A stretch of 40,394 bases of DNA from UBA1433 sp964581565 (lineage in GTDB: Bacteria > Bacillota > Clostridia > Eubacteriales > UBA1433). The notes under the pieces were generated by a model. That model was not told the origin of the DNA. It saw only the letters and a list, made by a program, of their open reading frames with translations, and made no database searches. The translations under genes and the position numbers were made by a program. Positions 7,839 through 16,045 of the stretch are shown one piece after another. How positions within the stretch are numbered: the stretch's first letter is position 1; each line of letters begins with the position of its first letter. The stretch is taken from positions 1-40,394 of the forward strand of contig CAZOOZ010000014.1 of the NCBI GenBank assembly GCA_964581565.1, in the 5' to 3' direction.

Positions 7839-8957
7839 ATGCAGACGCAAGAAGATATTATATATATTCCTTTTGAAACAATGGAAAACTTTATGACCGA
7901 TGTATTGGTTGCATCAAATATTAATTGCGAAGATGCAAAAATCATTTCCGATGTTTTAATTGAGGCAGATAAGCAGGGCATTGATTCTCATGGCATAGGA
8001 AGATTAAAAAGTATTTATTATGATAGAATCAAAGACGGAGTCGTAAATCCTGTAACAAAAATTGATATATTAAAAGAAACGCAAACAACGGCAGTGCTTG
8101 ATGCAAATAACGGTATGGGGCACGTGGTATCTTACAGGGCGATGAATATGGCGATTGAAAAGGCAAAAGAATTTGGAATGGGCATGTGTGTCGTAACAAA
8201 TTCATCTCATTTTGGTATTGCAGGGTATTATGCCAAAATGGCAACAATGAATGGTATGATTGGCATTGTCGGTACAAATGCAAGACCGAGTGTTGCCCCC
8301 ACTTTCGGGGTTGAAAATATGCTCGGTACCAATCCTCTGACACTGGGAGTGCCTACAGATGAAGAGTTTGATTTTATTTTGGATTGTGCGACAAGCATCA
8401 GTCAAAGAGGCAAAATTGAAAAATATGAGCGAGAAGGTAAAAACACCCCGCCCGGAATGGTCATAGACGTGAACGGAAAGACAAGAACGGATACCCCTAA
8501 AATATTAGAAGATCTCGTAAAGGGAACAGCAGCCCTAACACCTCTTGGAGGCATCGGAGAAGTAACTGCGGGGTATAAAGGATACGGCTATTCTGTTTTT
8601 GTTGAAATTTTATCTGCCGCACTGCAAAATGGACCTTATATGAAAATGTTGAACGGTTTCGATGAAAACGGACAAAAAATTCCCTATAGATTAGGGCATT
8701 TTTTCCTCGCGATTAACACGCATTTCTTTATGGGAGAGCAAATATTCAGAAACATAGCCGGTAATATATTAAGGGAACTGCGGGCATCAAAAAAAATGCC
8801 GTCAGAAAGCAGAATTTATACTGCCGGAGAAAAAGAATATATTACTTATTTGGAGAGAAGACATAAGGGGGTCCCGGTTAATGAAGCATTAAAAAAACAA
8901 ATGATTCAGATGAGGGATGAAAAACAATTAAAATATAAATTTACTTTTGAGCAATAA
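7839..8957 (+). CDS. Ldh-family (malate/L-lactate type) NAD(P)-dependent oxidoreductase
   Basis: Member of the Ldh_2 family that oxidises 2-hydroxy acids such as malate, L-lactate, ureidoglycolate or sulfolactate. Visible landmarks are the N-terminal helical segment with ADKQGIDSHGIGRL (the His is a conserved active-site residue), VTNSSHFGIAGYYAKMA, the GTNPLTLGVPT cofactor loop, and GYKGYGYSVFVEILSAAL near the C-terminal third. The ATG at 7839 is preferred over an upstream TTG because GGAGGG lies 4-5 bases before it, giving 372 residues, normal for the family. The gene stands alone with its own promoter, so the natural substrate cannot be inferred from neighbours. Confidence 0.85.
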   Translation: MQTQEDIIYIPFETMENFMTDVLVASNINCEDAKIISDVLIEADKQGIDSHGIGRLKSIYYDRIKDGVVNPVTKIDILKETQTTAVLDANNGMGHVVSYRAMNMAIEKAKEFGMGMCVVTNSSHFGIAGYYAKMATMNGMIGIVGTNARPSVAPTFGVENMLGTNPLTLGVPTDEEFDFILDCATSISQRGKIEKYEREGKNTPPGMVIDVNGKTRTDTPKILEDLVKGTAALTPLGGIGEVTAGYKGYGYSVFVEILSAALQNGPYMKMLNGFDENGQKIPYRLGHFFLAINTHFFMGEQIFRNIAGNILRELRASKKMPSESRIYTAGEKEYITYLERRHKGVPVNEALKKQMIQMRDEKQLKYKFTFEQ

Positions 8958-8981
8958 GAATAAAGTGTTAAAAAAACTATA

Positions 8982-9010
8982 TTGACAAGTGCATATTTGC
9001 TTACTATAAT
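8982..9010 (+). promoter_or_regulatory. Consensus promoter of the rrf2-nifS-nifU operon
   Basis: Perfect TTGACA (8982-8987) and perfect TATAAT (9005-9010) are separated by 17 bases. It is the closest match to the housekeeping consensus noticed in the window, which fits a strong promoter that needs a repressor. Confidence 0.85.
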
Positions 9011-9017
9011 CTATTAT

Positions 9018-9031
9018 ATTCTGATAAGAAT
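9018..9031 (+). promoter_or_regulatory. Candidate Rrf2/IscR operator
   Basis: An inverted repeat ATTCT-GATA-AGAAT lies 8 bases downstream of the -10 box, over the expected transcription start. Weaker symmetry extends outwards to TTAT/AGTA. Its position suits repression by the Rrf2 protein encoded immediately downstream. Autoregulation is inferred from the family. Confidence 0.5.
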
Positions 9032-9059
9032 AGTAAGAATTAAAAAAGGATGACGCGTA

Positions 9060-9485
9060 TTGAAGATCTCGGCTAAGGCAGAATATGCTCTGAAGGCAAT
9101 GTATGAAATTGCAAGGCATACACAAAAGAATATTTATATCAATGCAAGTGAAATCGCCGAATTGCAAAATATACCCAAAGCATATCTGGAACAATTAATA
9201 GTCCACTTAAAAAAAGCAGGATTGGTTCGAAGTATGAGGGGGGCCAAAGGTGGATATATTTTATCCAGGAGTGCAGATACTATCAATGCAAATGAGATTA
9301 TTGAAGCAGTTGAAGGACCTATTGATCTAGGACATTGCATTGGAGAGAGTGCGTGCAAAAGAGCAGATAAATGCGTGGCGAATGATGTCGTGCAGCAACT
9401 TAAATATAATATAGATAAAGTTCTTACTTCAATTACGTTGCAATACTTTATAGATAAATATAAGGACAAGGAGCAGGAAAAATAA
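9060..9485 (+). CDS. Rrf2-family Fe-S sensing regulator (IscR-like)
   Basis: Winged-helix regulator that senses iron-sulfur cluster supply and controls the assembly genes behind it. The 141 residues contain the Rrf2 start KISAKAEYALKAMYEIA, a helix-turn-helix with recognition helix IPKAYLEQLIVHLKKAGLV (38-56) and the GAKGGYIL wing. Three cysteines, C93, C99 and C105, have the C-x5-C-x5-C spacing used to bind a [2Fe-2S] cluster in IscR. Translation starts at TTG 9060, 9 bases after AAGGA. nifS follows 4 bases after the stop. Confidence 0.92.
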   Translation: MKISAKAEYALKAMYEIARHTQKNIYINASEIAELQNIPKAYLEQLIVHLKKAGLVRSMRGAKGGYILSRSADTINANEIIEAVEGPIDLGHCIGESACKRADKCVANDVVQQLKYNIDKVLTSITLQYFIDKYKDKEQEK

Positions 9486-9489
9486 TACA

Positions 9490-10659
9490 ATGAAAGAAGT
9501 CTACTTAGATTATGCCGCTACAACACCAACCGAAGAACAAGTAATTAATAAAATGTATGAGGCCTACAAAAAGGCTTACGGTAATCCTTCCAGCATTCAT
9601 CTTATAGGCAGAAGAGCTAAGGGATATGTTGAGGAAGCAAGAGAAATCATAGCAAATTATGTCGGTGCTGACCCAAAAGAGATTTATTTTACATCCGGAG
9701 GCACGGAATGTGATAACTGGGCGATTAAAGGCACAGCTTATGCAAAACAAAAAAAAGGAAAGCACATCATTACCTCGTGTATAGAACATCATGCGATTTT
9801 GCATTCCTGTGAATATTTGGAAAAACAAGGCTTTGAAATTACTTATTTACCGGTGGATGAATATGGCTCAATAGAGATTGCAGAACTTAAAAAAGCCATT
9901 AGGGAAGATACGATTTTAATCAGTATCATGATGGCCAACAACGAAATGGGAACGCTACAGCCTATTAAAGAAATAGGCGAAATTGCAAAAAAGAAGGGAA
10001 TTCTTTTTCACAGCGATGCGGTACAAGCGCTTGGAAGTGTACCGATCAATGTGCACGAAATGAATTTGGATATGATGTCGCTCAGCGCACATAAAATATA
10101 TGGGCCTAAAGGTGTTGGAGCCATGTATATCAAAAAAGGCGTTAGGATAGACCCGTTTATGCATGGAGGAGCACAAGAATTTAAAAAACGCGCGGGCACG
10201 CATAATGTTGTAGATATTGTCGGTTTCGGACAAGCGGTGCAGATGCTAAAAGAAAATGACAAGGCTTATGTTATACATTATAAAAAAATAAGAGATTATT
10301 TGCGTGAGCGTATTCTTCAAGAAATTGAGCATGTTCAGTTAAATGGTCATCATGAAAGAAGGCTCCCTAATAATTTGAATATCAGCATCGGCTACGTTGA
10401 AGGCGAAGCGCTTTTATTAAGTCTTGATATGGAAGGAATTTGTGTATCCACGGGGTCGGCTTGTTCTTCCGGATCTCTCAAACCATCTCATGTAGCTACG
10501 GCATTGAATATAGGAGATGATTTCATTCATGGGACAACAAGATTTACCGTTGGAAGATTTACCTCACTTGAAGATATCGATTATACAGTAGACAAATTAA
10601 AAGAAATTGTAACCAGGCTCAGGGCGATGTCCCCAACATACAGAGAAAGGAATAAATAA
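9490..10659 (+). CDS. nifS: Cysteine desulfurase (NifS/IscS type)
   Basis: PLP enzyme that removes sulfur from cysteine as a persulfide and hands it to the scaffold protein. Features in order: N-terminal YLDYAATTP, the GGTECDNWAIKG loop, the PLP-contacting HH at 100-101 (IEHHAIL), the PLP lysine K202 in SAHKIYGPKG, and the active-site cysteine C325 in STGSACSSGSLKPSH. The 389-residue length and the SSGS-containing flexible loop fit the NifS/IscS group. It lies between the rrf2 regulator and the scaffold gene, one base before the latter, so it is the dedicated desulfurase of this operon. Confidence 0.95.
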   Translation: MKEVYLDYAATTPTEEQVINKMYEAYKKAYGNPSSIHLIGRRAKGYVEEAREIIANYVGADPKEIYFTSGGTECDNWAIKGTAYAKQKKGKHIITSCIEHHAILHSCEYLEKQGFEITYLPVDEYGSIEIAELKKAIREDTILISIMMANNEMGTLQPIKEIGEIAKKKGILFHSDAVQALGSVPINVHEMNLDMMSLSAHKIYGPKGVGAMYIKKGVRIDPFMHGGAQEFKKRAGTHNVVDIVGFGQAVQMLKENDKAYVIHYKKIRDYLRERILQEIEHVQLNGHHERRLPNNLNISIGYVEGEALLLSLDMEGICVSTGSACSSGSLKPSHVATALNIGDDFIHGTTRFTVGRFTSLEDIDYTVDKLKEIVTRLRAMSPTYRERNK

Positions 10660-10660
10660 A

Positions 10661-11041
10661 ATGGATTATACAAACAAAGTAATTGAACATTTCAAAAATC
10701 CAAAAAATGTAGGAGAGCTAGAGGGGGCTAATGCTGTTGGGCGTGTAGGCAGTGCATCGTGTGGTGATAAGATGGAGATGTACTTATTAATTGAAGATGG
10801 AATTATTAAAGACGCAAAATTTATGACCTTTGGCTGTGCTGCTGCGATTTCGTCAAGTAGTGTTGCAACGGAGCTTTTAAAAGGTATGACAATTGAAGAA
10901 GCCAAACAGCTTTCCAACAGAAGAGTTGTAGAAGAGCTCGGAGGGCTCCCCGGAGAAAAAATCCATTGTTCCGTTATGGTGGAAGAAGCCGTTAAGGCTG
11001 CTTTGGAAGATTATGAAAAAAGAAAAGCCGCAAAAAATTAG
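10661..11041 (+). CDS. nifU: Fe-S cluster scaffold protein (NifU N-terminal/IscU type)
   Basis: Scaffold on which NifS sulfur and iron build [2Fe-2S] and [4Fe-4S] clusters. The 126-residue protein is a single IscU-like domain. The three cluster cysteines are C34 (SCGD, with the conserved D36), C59 (FGCAAAISSSS) and C103 (IHCSVM), all in the expected places. It lacks the ferredoxin-like middle and the C-terminal Nfu domain of full-length NifU. It ends the operon and is followed by a terminator. Confidence 0.94.
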   Translation: MDYTNKVIEHFKNPKNVGELEGANAVGRVGSASCGDKMEMYLLIEDGIIKDAKFMTFGCAAAISSSSVATELLKGMTIEEAKQLSNRRVVEELGGLPGEKIHCSVMVEEAVKAALEDYEKRKAAKN

Positions 11042-11066
11042 ATAGAATACAAAAAATATAAAATGT

Positions 11067-11101
11067 AAAGAGAACGGTGAAAAGACAGTTCTCTTTTTTT
11101 A
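11067..11101 (+). terminator. Terminator of the iron-sulfur operon
   Basis: AAAGAGAAC (11067-11075) pairs with GTTCTCTTT (11088-11096), then a T-tract continues to 11100. Confidence 0.9.
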
Positions 11102-11292
11102 ATGAACTGAATGAAGTGGCTTCAATTATATAAGAGAGATATTATTACATTAATTAGCAAAATCTATTAATAATTTAAATGATATATGATACAATTAATC
11201 ACAGAAAACAATCAAAAAAAGTATTTATTAAGGCCAAAATCCGGCTTAAATATTTAAAATTTAATAATACATGTAACAAGGGGATAACAGAT

Positions 11293-13044
11293 ATGAATAA
11301 TCTTCAAAAGTATCTTTGGGATTTCTTTGATAACTTAGAAGTATTTGAGGATGTCAATAGAGGCCATCATTATAAGATTTTTATGAAACAATCAATACTT
11401 GATTTTTTGGATAATGAAACAAAAGAAAATGCATTTTTAGTTTATCAGGCTTTTTTTGATAGCTACCGTATAACTCTTGAAGGAGAGAGCAATCCTTTTG
11501 TCGATCTTCTTGATGTTCTTAAAAGCTATGAAGAAAATGCCGCTACGCTTATCGATAAGCAAAGAGATCATTTTATCCATTCTGTCAATGTTTTTATTCT
11601 AGGGCTCTGCATCTTTTCTCAAAATAAAAATTATCGGGCGGCTTTCAATAAAGTAAATATGGATAAAAAAATCTATCCAAATTCATATGATACAAAAAAT
11701 GAAGAATTTTTTTATCGTTGGGGACTTGCATCGCTTTTTCACGATGTCGGCTATCCGGTTGAAATAATAGGACGGCAAGTAGAAAAATTTATAGATTTTG
11801 CAACAAATGTGGATGATGATAAGATTAAAGTGAAAGCTCATCTTGCATTTGAAAATTTCGAGCGAATAAATTCTATACCTGAAGTATTGCCTAAACGACA
11901 ATTCACAAAAACATATTTTGAGAAATATGATAGTTGTATTTATATTGATTTGTTAAAGCCGATTGATTTATTGGCACATAAACTACATCAGTGTTTTAAT
12001 GTTGATTTAAAACAAATAAAAGAAGCTCTTGATCAATTTGTTTTCATAATGGCAGATGCCGGCTTTATCGATCACGGCTTCTATAGTGCAATTATCGTGT
12101 TAAAATGGTATGGATTGCTGATACAAAAATGCAACTATAATTCCGATTATTTTTTCTATCCTGTTTTAGATAGTGCAAGTGCGATATTACTGCATAACTA
12201 CTATAAAAATGTAATTATGAAGCCGCCTTTTTCGAAAGGAACTTTGTCGCCTTTCAGCCATCCGATTGCATATCTGCTCATACTTTGCGATGAATTACAG
12301 GAATGGAACAGAGAAGCCTATGGTATTCTAGATAAAAAGCGGGCGCATGCCAATGAAGTCTCAATTTTTATTTCAAATCATCGTTTAGATATTACTTATA
12401 TAGCAAAAAAGGGAATATTGCCTGAGCGATTTTCTGCCGAGAAGGAAGCACTTTTCTCAAAACTGTTAGACATGAATTCTGTATTTGATTCAGGTTTTTC
12501 TGTCGGATGTGAAGCATTAGAAATTCTTGCGCCAATAGCAGAAAAAGTGAGAATAAAAGATAGAATTACTACGCGACCGTTATTAGATAATCTTGAAAGG
12601 CTAGCTATTGCTATTCATGGATTATATAATCAAAGACAGCTCGAGCGACATCCGAATAAGGTACTGGAATATCCTAGGTTTGAAGAGCTTACCGATAGTA
12701 TGAAATATTCAAATCTGCGCCAAGCCCAAAGCATTACCAAAAAACTCGATACGATAGGGTATATTATGCTTCCGAAAGATACACCGGGAGAGAAGATAAC
12801 AAAAATACCTGAAGAAATTGTTGAATATTTAGCCAGGGAAGAACACGATGCGTGGGTTGCTGAACGTATTGAAAATGGATGGGTTTATGGAGAGAAAAAA
12901 AATGTGGAAAACAAAATAACGCCTTATCTGGTTGACTACGATCTTCTTTCCGAAGAAATAAAAGAGCTTGACCGTGATACGGTTAGAAACATTCCTGTTC
13001 TGGCCGATATGTTAAAAATGGCAATCTATAAAAAATTACCATAA
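11293..13044 (+). CDS. HD-domain metallohydrolase fused to a C-terminal RyR domain
   Basis: A 583-residue protein that I do not recognise as a named family. Its middle resembles an HD phosphohydrolase. H96 (or H93) comes before the LFHDVGYP motif with H150-D151, then H261 (IDHGFYS), H301 (LLHNYY) and D333 (LCDELQEW). This H-HD-H-H-D order recalls the HD-GYP subgroup of HD enzymes. The last 75 residues (about 507-577) match the RyR repeat found in ryanodine receptors and in some bacterial proteins: REEHDAWVAERIENGWVYG, then TPYLVDYDLLSEE. A start at ATG 11293 is chosen for its AAGGGG ribosome site; an upstream ATG at 11179 lacks one. It is monocistronic. A nucleotide-signalling or phosphoester role is an inference. 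Confidence 0.75.
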   Translation: MNNLQKYLWDFFDNLEVFEDVNRGHHYKIFMKQSILDFLDNETKENAFLVYQAFFDSYRITLEGESNPFVDLLDVLKSYEENAATLIDKQRDHFIHSVNVFILGLCIFSQNKNYRAAFNKVNMDKKIYPNSYDTKNEEFFYRWGLASLFHDVGYPVEIIGRQVEKFIDFATNVDDDKIKVKAHLAFENFERINSIPEVLPKRQFTKTYFEKYDSCIYIDLLKPIDLLAHKLHQCFNVDLKQIKEALDQFVFIMADAGFIDHGFYSAIIVLKWYGLLIQKCNYNSDYFFYPVLDSASAILLHNYYKNVIMKPPFSKGTLSPFSHPIAYLLILCDELQEWNREAYGILDKKRAHANEVSIFISNHRLDITYIAKKGILPERFSAEKEALFSKLLDMNSVFDSGFSVGCEALEILAPIAEKVRIKDRITTRPLLDNLERLAIAIHGLYNQRQLERHPNKVLEYPRFEELTDSMKYSNLRQAQSITKKLDTIGYIMLPKDTPGEKITKIPEEIVEYLAREEHDAWVAERIENGWVYGEKKNVENKITPYLVDYDLLSEEIKELDRDTVRNIPVLADMLKMAIYKKLP

Positions 13045-13163
13045 ACAATAAAGTATTTAAGGAATATATCGATATAAAATAGGATATACTAAAAATAGAA
13101 AGTATAAAACCTAACGCATTTTTAAGTTATGGTGCAAAAGTATTGAAGAATGGAACCCAAGTA

Positions 13164-13535
13164 TTAAATTTTGGAATAATATTGTTCGATATTGCGATGT
13201 TCTTTAATAAATATATCGGCTATATTTATTCCGCAAAGACTACAGAGTGAAGTTATGGAAAGTATACACTTGCCAATGTGGTACTCTATTTTTTTTCGAC
13301 ATTTATCACAAGCAGTATTTAAGTATAAGTTAAGCAGATAATCGTAATTTATGTTATTCAAATCAAGTTCAATAATATTCTTTGAATTAATGCAGCCGCA
13401 TTCTGAACTGCATTCTGTAATAGCTTTAATGAGATTGTAAGAAGTATCATTATATTCTTTCATAGCCTGATCTATCGTCTGTTTGCTGGTGATTTTATCG
13501 TCAACATACGTTTGGAATATATCAATAAGTAACAT
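13164..13535 (-). CDS. Cysteine-rich small protein, possibly MazG-like
   Basis: A 123-residue, mostly helical protein of unknown function. It has nine cysteines, including the clusters CSSECGC and CDKCRKK and the later CSLC, so metal or redox chemistry is possible. The closing pattern SLCSLCGINIADIFIKEHRNIEQ resembles the last helices of MazG-like nucleotide pyrophosphohydrolases, and the E-rich first half would also fit, but key acidic motifs are not convincingly present. Start ATG 13535 is supported by GAGGAGA. It is transcribed opposite to both neighbours. Similar small proteins occur in clostridia as far as I recall; no function is assigned. Confidence 0.7.
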   Translation of the reverse strand: MLLIDIFQTYVDDKITSKQTIDQAMKEYNDTSYNLIKAITECSSECGCINSKNIIELDLNNINYDYLLNLYLNTACDKCRKKIEYHIGKCILSITSLCSLCGINIADIFIKEHRNIEQYYSKI

Positions 13536-13667
13536 TGCGGTCTCTCCTCAATCTAAAGTCATTTTTATTATATGAGCTTGTTTATACATATGTCAATAAT
13601 AAGAAAACCCAAAATTTCGACAAATATCTTTTGTAATTTTTTATTTTATAACAATTCATTTGTAGCT

Positions 13668-13696
13668 TTGACTATTGTTAAAAATTGTATTATAAT
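13668..13696 (+). promoter_or_regulatory. Promoter of the carD-yacL-ispD run
   Basis: TTGACT (13668-13673) and a perfect TATAAT (13691-13696) have a 17-base spacer. The carD start is 28 bases downstream. Confidence 0.8.
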
Positions 13697-13723
13697 AATC
13701 AAATATAGAAATGAGGCTTTTAT

Positions 13724-14182
13724 ATGTTTAAGATAGGAGAAAAGGTTGTTCATCCTCTTTATGGAGCAGGCATTATTAACGAAATAACACAGGACAATAT
13801 GTATGAACTTGAACTGGATAACGGCAGGATGATCATGTCAGTGCCTATTGATAATGCTGAACAGATTGGACTTAGAAGAGTGCATACATCTGTTGAAATA
13901 AATTTTTTGCTTGAGAAAATAAAAACGGATGATAGGGAAGTTGATTTAAATTGGTCTAAAAGATATAAAGATAATTTACAAAAAATTAAAAGTGGAAAAC
14001 TTTTACTGGTTGCACAAGTAGTAAGGGATTTAATAAAAATAGATAAGGGAAAAGGGCTATCGACAGGCGAGAAAAAAATGCTGAATAATGCAAAAAAAAT
14101 TTTAATCAGTGAGGTCGCTTGCGTAAAACATATTGGCGAAAAAGATGCTGAAAAATTAATTTACAGTATTGTAAAAAAATAG
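13724..14182 (+). CDS. carD: CarD/CdnL-family RNA polymerase-binding regulator
   Basis: CarD-type proteins bind the RNA polymerase beta subunit through an N-terminal Tudor-like domain and stabilise open promoter complexes. Here the N-terminal FKIGEKVVHPLYGAGIINEI is the standard beginning, followed by a helical DNA-contacting part (about 65-150) with RRVHTS, DLNWSKRYKDNLQKIKSG and VRDL. The 152-residue length is normal. The gene heads a long operon-like run with yacL and ispD, the usual neighbourhood of carD in clostridia. Confidence 0.92.
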   Translation: MFKIGEKVVHPLYGAGIINEITQDNMYELELDNGRMIMSVPIDNAEQIGLRRVHTSVEINFLLEKIKTDDREVDLNWSKRYKDNLQKIKSGKLLLVAQVVRDLIKIDKGKGLSTGEKKMLNNAKKILISEVACVKHIGEKDAEKLIYSIVKK

Positions 14183-14204
14183 TCTTTAAATTTCGGAGGG
14201 AATT

Positions 14205-15299
14205 TTGAAAACTGCGGCCAAAATATTTGCAGCAATTATTGGGATTGTAATTGGATATCAAACAAGTTATTTTTTATTTGAAAATGGAATAATAGATCAA
14301 TTGATCAATAGGTCGGTAAACAGTCCCTATGATTATATTACAAGCTCTATTTTTGGAGCTATCTGCGGCATTATTTTATTGGTTCTCACTCCTTACATAA
14401 TTGATTCGGTAGGAAAAGTTACACAAAGTCTAATAAAAAGATTAAGAACATATTCTATATGGGATTTGATTTTAGGTATTATCGGACTTATTGTAGGGCT
14501 TGTTATCGCTACTCTTATAAGCATTCCAATTAATCATTTAATGCTTCCTGAAATTGTAAAAAATATTATTGTTATCGCACTTTATATATTGCTGATGTAT
14601 TTGTCGATTTCGCTTGCAACCATAAAACGAAGTGAACTGCAGAATATGTTTAGATCCATAGGCGATAAAGATAAAGACAAGGAACCAAAAAAGGCGAAAC
14701 AACAAGATTGTAAAAATAAAATTCTTGATACATCTGCTATTATAGACGGACGTATCTTAGACATTTTTAAAAGTGGCTTTGTGGAAGGGGTTGTGATCAT
14801 CCCTGAATTTGTATTATCCGAACTAAGACATGTTGCAGATTCTGCTGATGATTTAAAGAGACAAAGGGGACGAAGAGGCCTTGATATATTAAGTCGGATA
14901 CAAACAGAGCTGAGCATGGAAGTAAAAGTTGTTGATAAAGATTATCCTCAAATTGAAGAGGTGGATGTCAAACTTGTAAAGCTTGCTTTTGATATGAACG
15001 GGAAAATCGTAACCAATGATTTCAATTTGAATAAAATTGCTCAGTTTCAAGGTGTCAACGTACTTAATGTGAATGAACTGGCCAATGCGGTAAAAACGAT
15101 TTTGCTGCCCGGAGAAGAGATGGATATTTTAATCATAAAAGAAGGCAAGGAAAATAATCAGGGCATCGGATACTTAGATGACGGTACAATGATTGTCGTG
15201 CAGGGTGGTAAACGTTATATAGGAGAGAACAAATCAATCATGGTAACAAGTGTACTGCAGACCACGGCGGGCAGAATGGTGTTTGCTAAACCTAAATGA
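14205..15299 (+). CDS. yacL: PIN/TRAM-domain membrane protein (YacL family)
   Basis: Membrane-anchored PIN-domain protein of unknown physiological target. Four membrane segments are seen at about 5-25, 46-66, 86-110 and 119-140. They are followed by a charged linker and a PIN nuclease domain starting ILDTSAIIDGRI (D175 and D181 are candidate metal ligands), with further acidic residues in ELRHVAD and VTNDFNLNKIA. The C-terminal 60 residues form a TRAM domain (GIGYLDDGTMIVVQGGKRYIG), an RNA-binding fold. Start is TTG 14205, 4 bases after GGAGGG. ispD follows 28 bases downstream. Confidence 0.92.
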   Translation: MKTAAKIFAAIIGIVIGYQTSYFLFENGIIDQLINRSVNSPYDYITSSIFGAICGIILLVLTPYIIDSVGKVTQSLIKRLRTYSIWDLILGIIGLIVGLVIATLISIPINHLMLPEIVKNIIVIALYILLMYLSISLATIKRSELQNMFRSIGDKDKDKEPKKAKQQDCKNKILDTSAIIDGRILDIFKSGFVEGVVIIPEFVLSELRHVADSADDLKRQRGRRGLDILSRIQTELSMEVKVVDKDYPQIEEVDVKLVKLAFDMNGKIVTNDFNLNKIAQFQGVNVLNVNELANAVKTILLPGEEMDILIIKEGKENNQGIGYLDDGTMIVVQGGKRYIGENKSIMVTSVLQTTAGRMVFAKPK

Positions 15300-15327
15300 A
15301 AAATAGTTTAAAGCTGGAACTATTTCA

Positions 15328-16029
15328 ATGGTGAGTATGGATAAAATTAATATAGTAGCTATTATTGCAGCGGGAGGAAGCGGCAGCAGAATATCAAAAC
15401 AAATAAATAAACAATATCTGCCGCTGGATAATAAACCGATTTTAATTTATAGTTTTGAAAAATTTGCTTCACATAAAAAAATAGATAAAGTGGTTATAGT
15501 TGCTGCCAGTCATGAAATGGAAATGTGCAGTGCATTAATTGAAAAATATAATATTTATAAAAAACCGGTCGAGATTGTTGCAGGAGGCATGAGCAGACAA
15601 GAATCAGTTTTTCTGGGGCTAAAAGCATGTGATAATACAAATATTGTGCTTATTCACGATGGTGCCAGACCTTTTGTGACAAAACAGATGATTAACGATT
15701 GTCTTGAGCAAATGAACAAATATAAAGCTTGCAGTGTGGGCGTGGCGGCAATTAATACCATAAAACAGACAGACAGCAATGGCACCGTACTACAGACATT
15801 AAACAGAGACTTTCTATGGGAAGTGCAAACACCTCAATGTTTTGACTATAAATGCATTTGTGAGCTACATAAAAAGGCAGCGGAAGAAAATATCAAAGTT
15901 ACTGACGATTGCAGTTTGGCAGAGATTTATAAAATAAATGTTAAAATGATTAAAGGCAATTATGATAATATAAAAATTACGGTTGCGCGAGATTTATTTA
16001 CGGCGCAAGGCATAATAAAAACAAAGTAA
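15328..16029 (+). CDS. ispD: 2-C-methyl-D-erythritol 4-phosphate cytidylyltransferase
   Basis: Third step of the MEP isoprenoid pathway: MEP plus CTP gives CDP-ME. The nucleotide-binding loop AAGGSGSRISKQINKQYL near residues 13-30 is the family signature, with Arg and Lys contacting CTP. Later motifs are IHDGARPFV, the VWEVQTPQ-like FLWEVQTPQCF, and TDDCSLAE. At 233 residues it is single-domain, not an IspDF fusion; ispF is encoded separately 2.3 kb downstream. The start is ambiguous between ATG 15328 and ATG 15337, because neither has a strong ribosome site. Confidence 0.93.
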   Translation: MVSMDKINIVAIIAAGGSGSRISKQINKQYLPLDNKPILIYSFEKFASHKKIDKVVIVAASHEMEMCSALIEKYNIYKKPVEIVAGGMSRQESVFLGLKACDNTNIVLIHDGARPFVTKQMINDCLEQMNKYKACSVGVAAINTIKQTDSNGTVLQTLNRDFLWEVQTPQCFDYKCICELHKKAAEENIKVTDDCSLAEIYKINVKMIKGNYDNIKITVARDLFTAQGIIKTK

Positions 16030-16045
16030 AGGCGAGGTTGATGCT

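Noticed and set aside
11179..11292. Longer start for the HD-RyR protein
   Set aside because: The upstream ATG lacks a ribosome site and the extra 38 residues are AT-rich and unlike the rest; ATG 11293 has AAGGGG.
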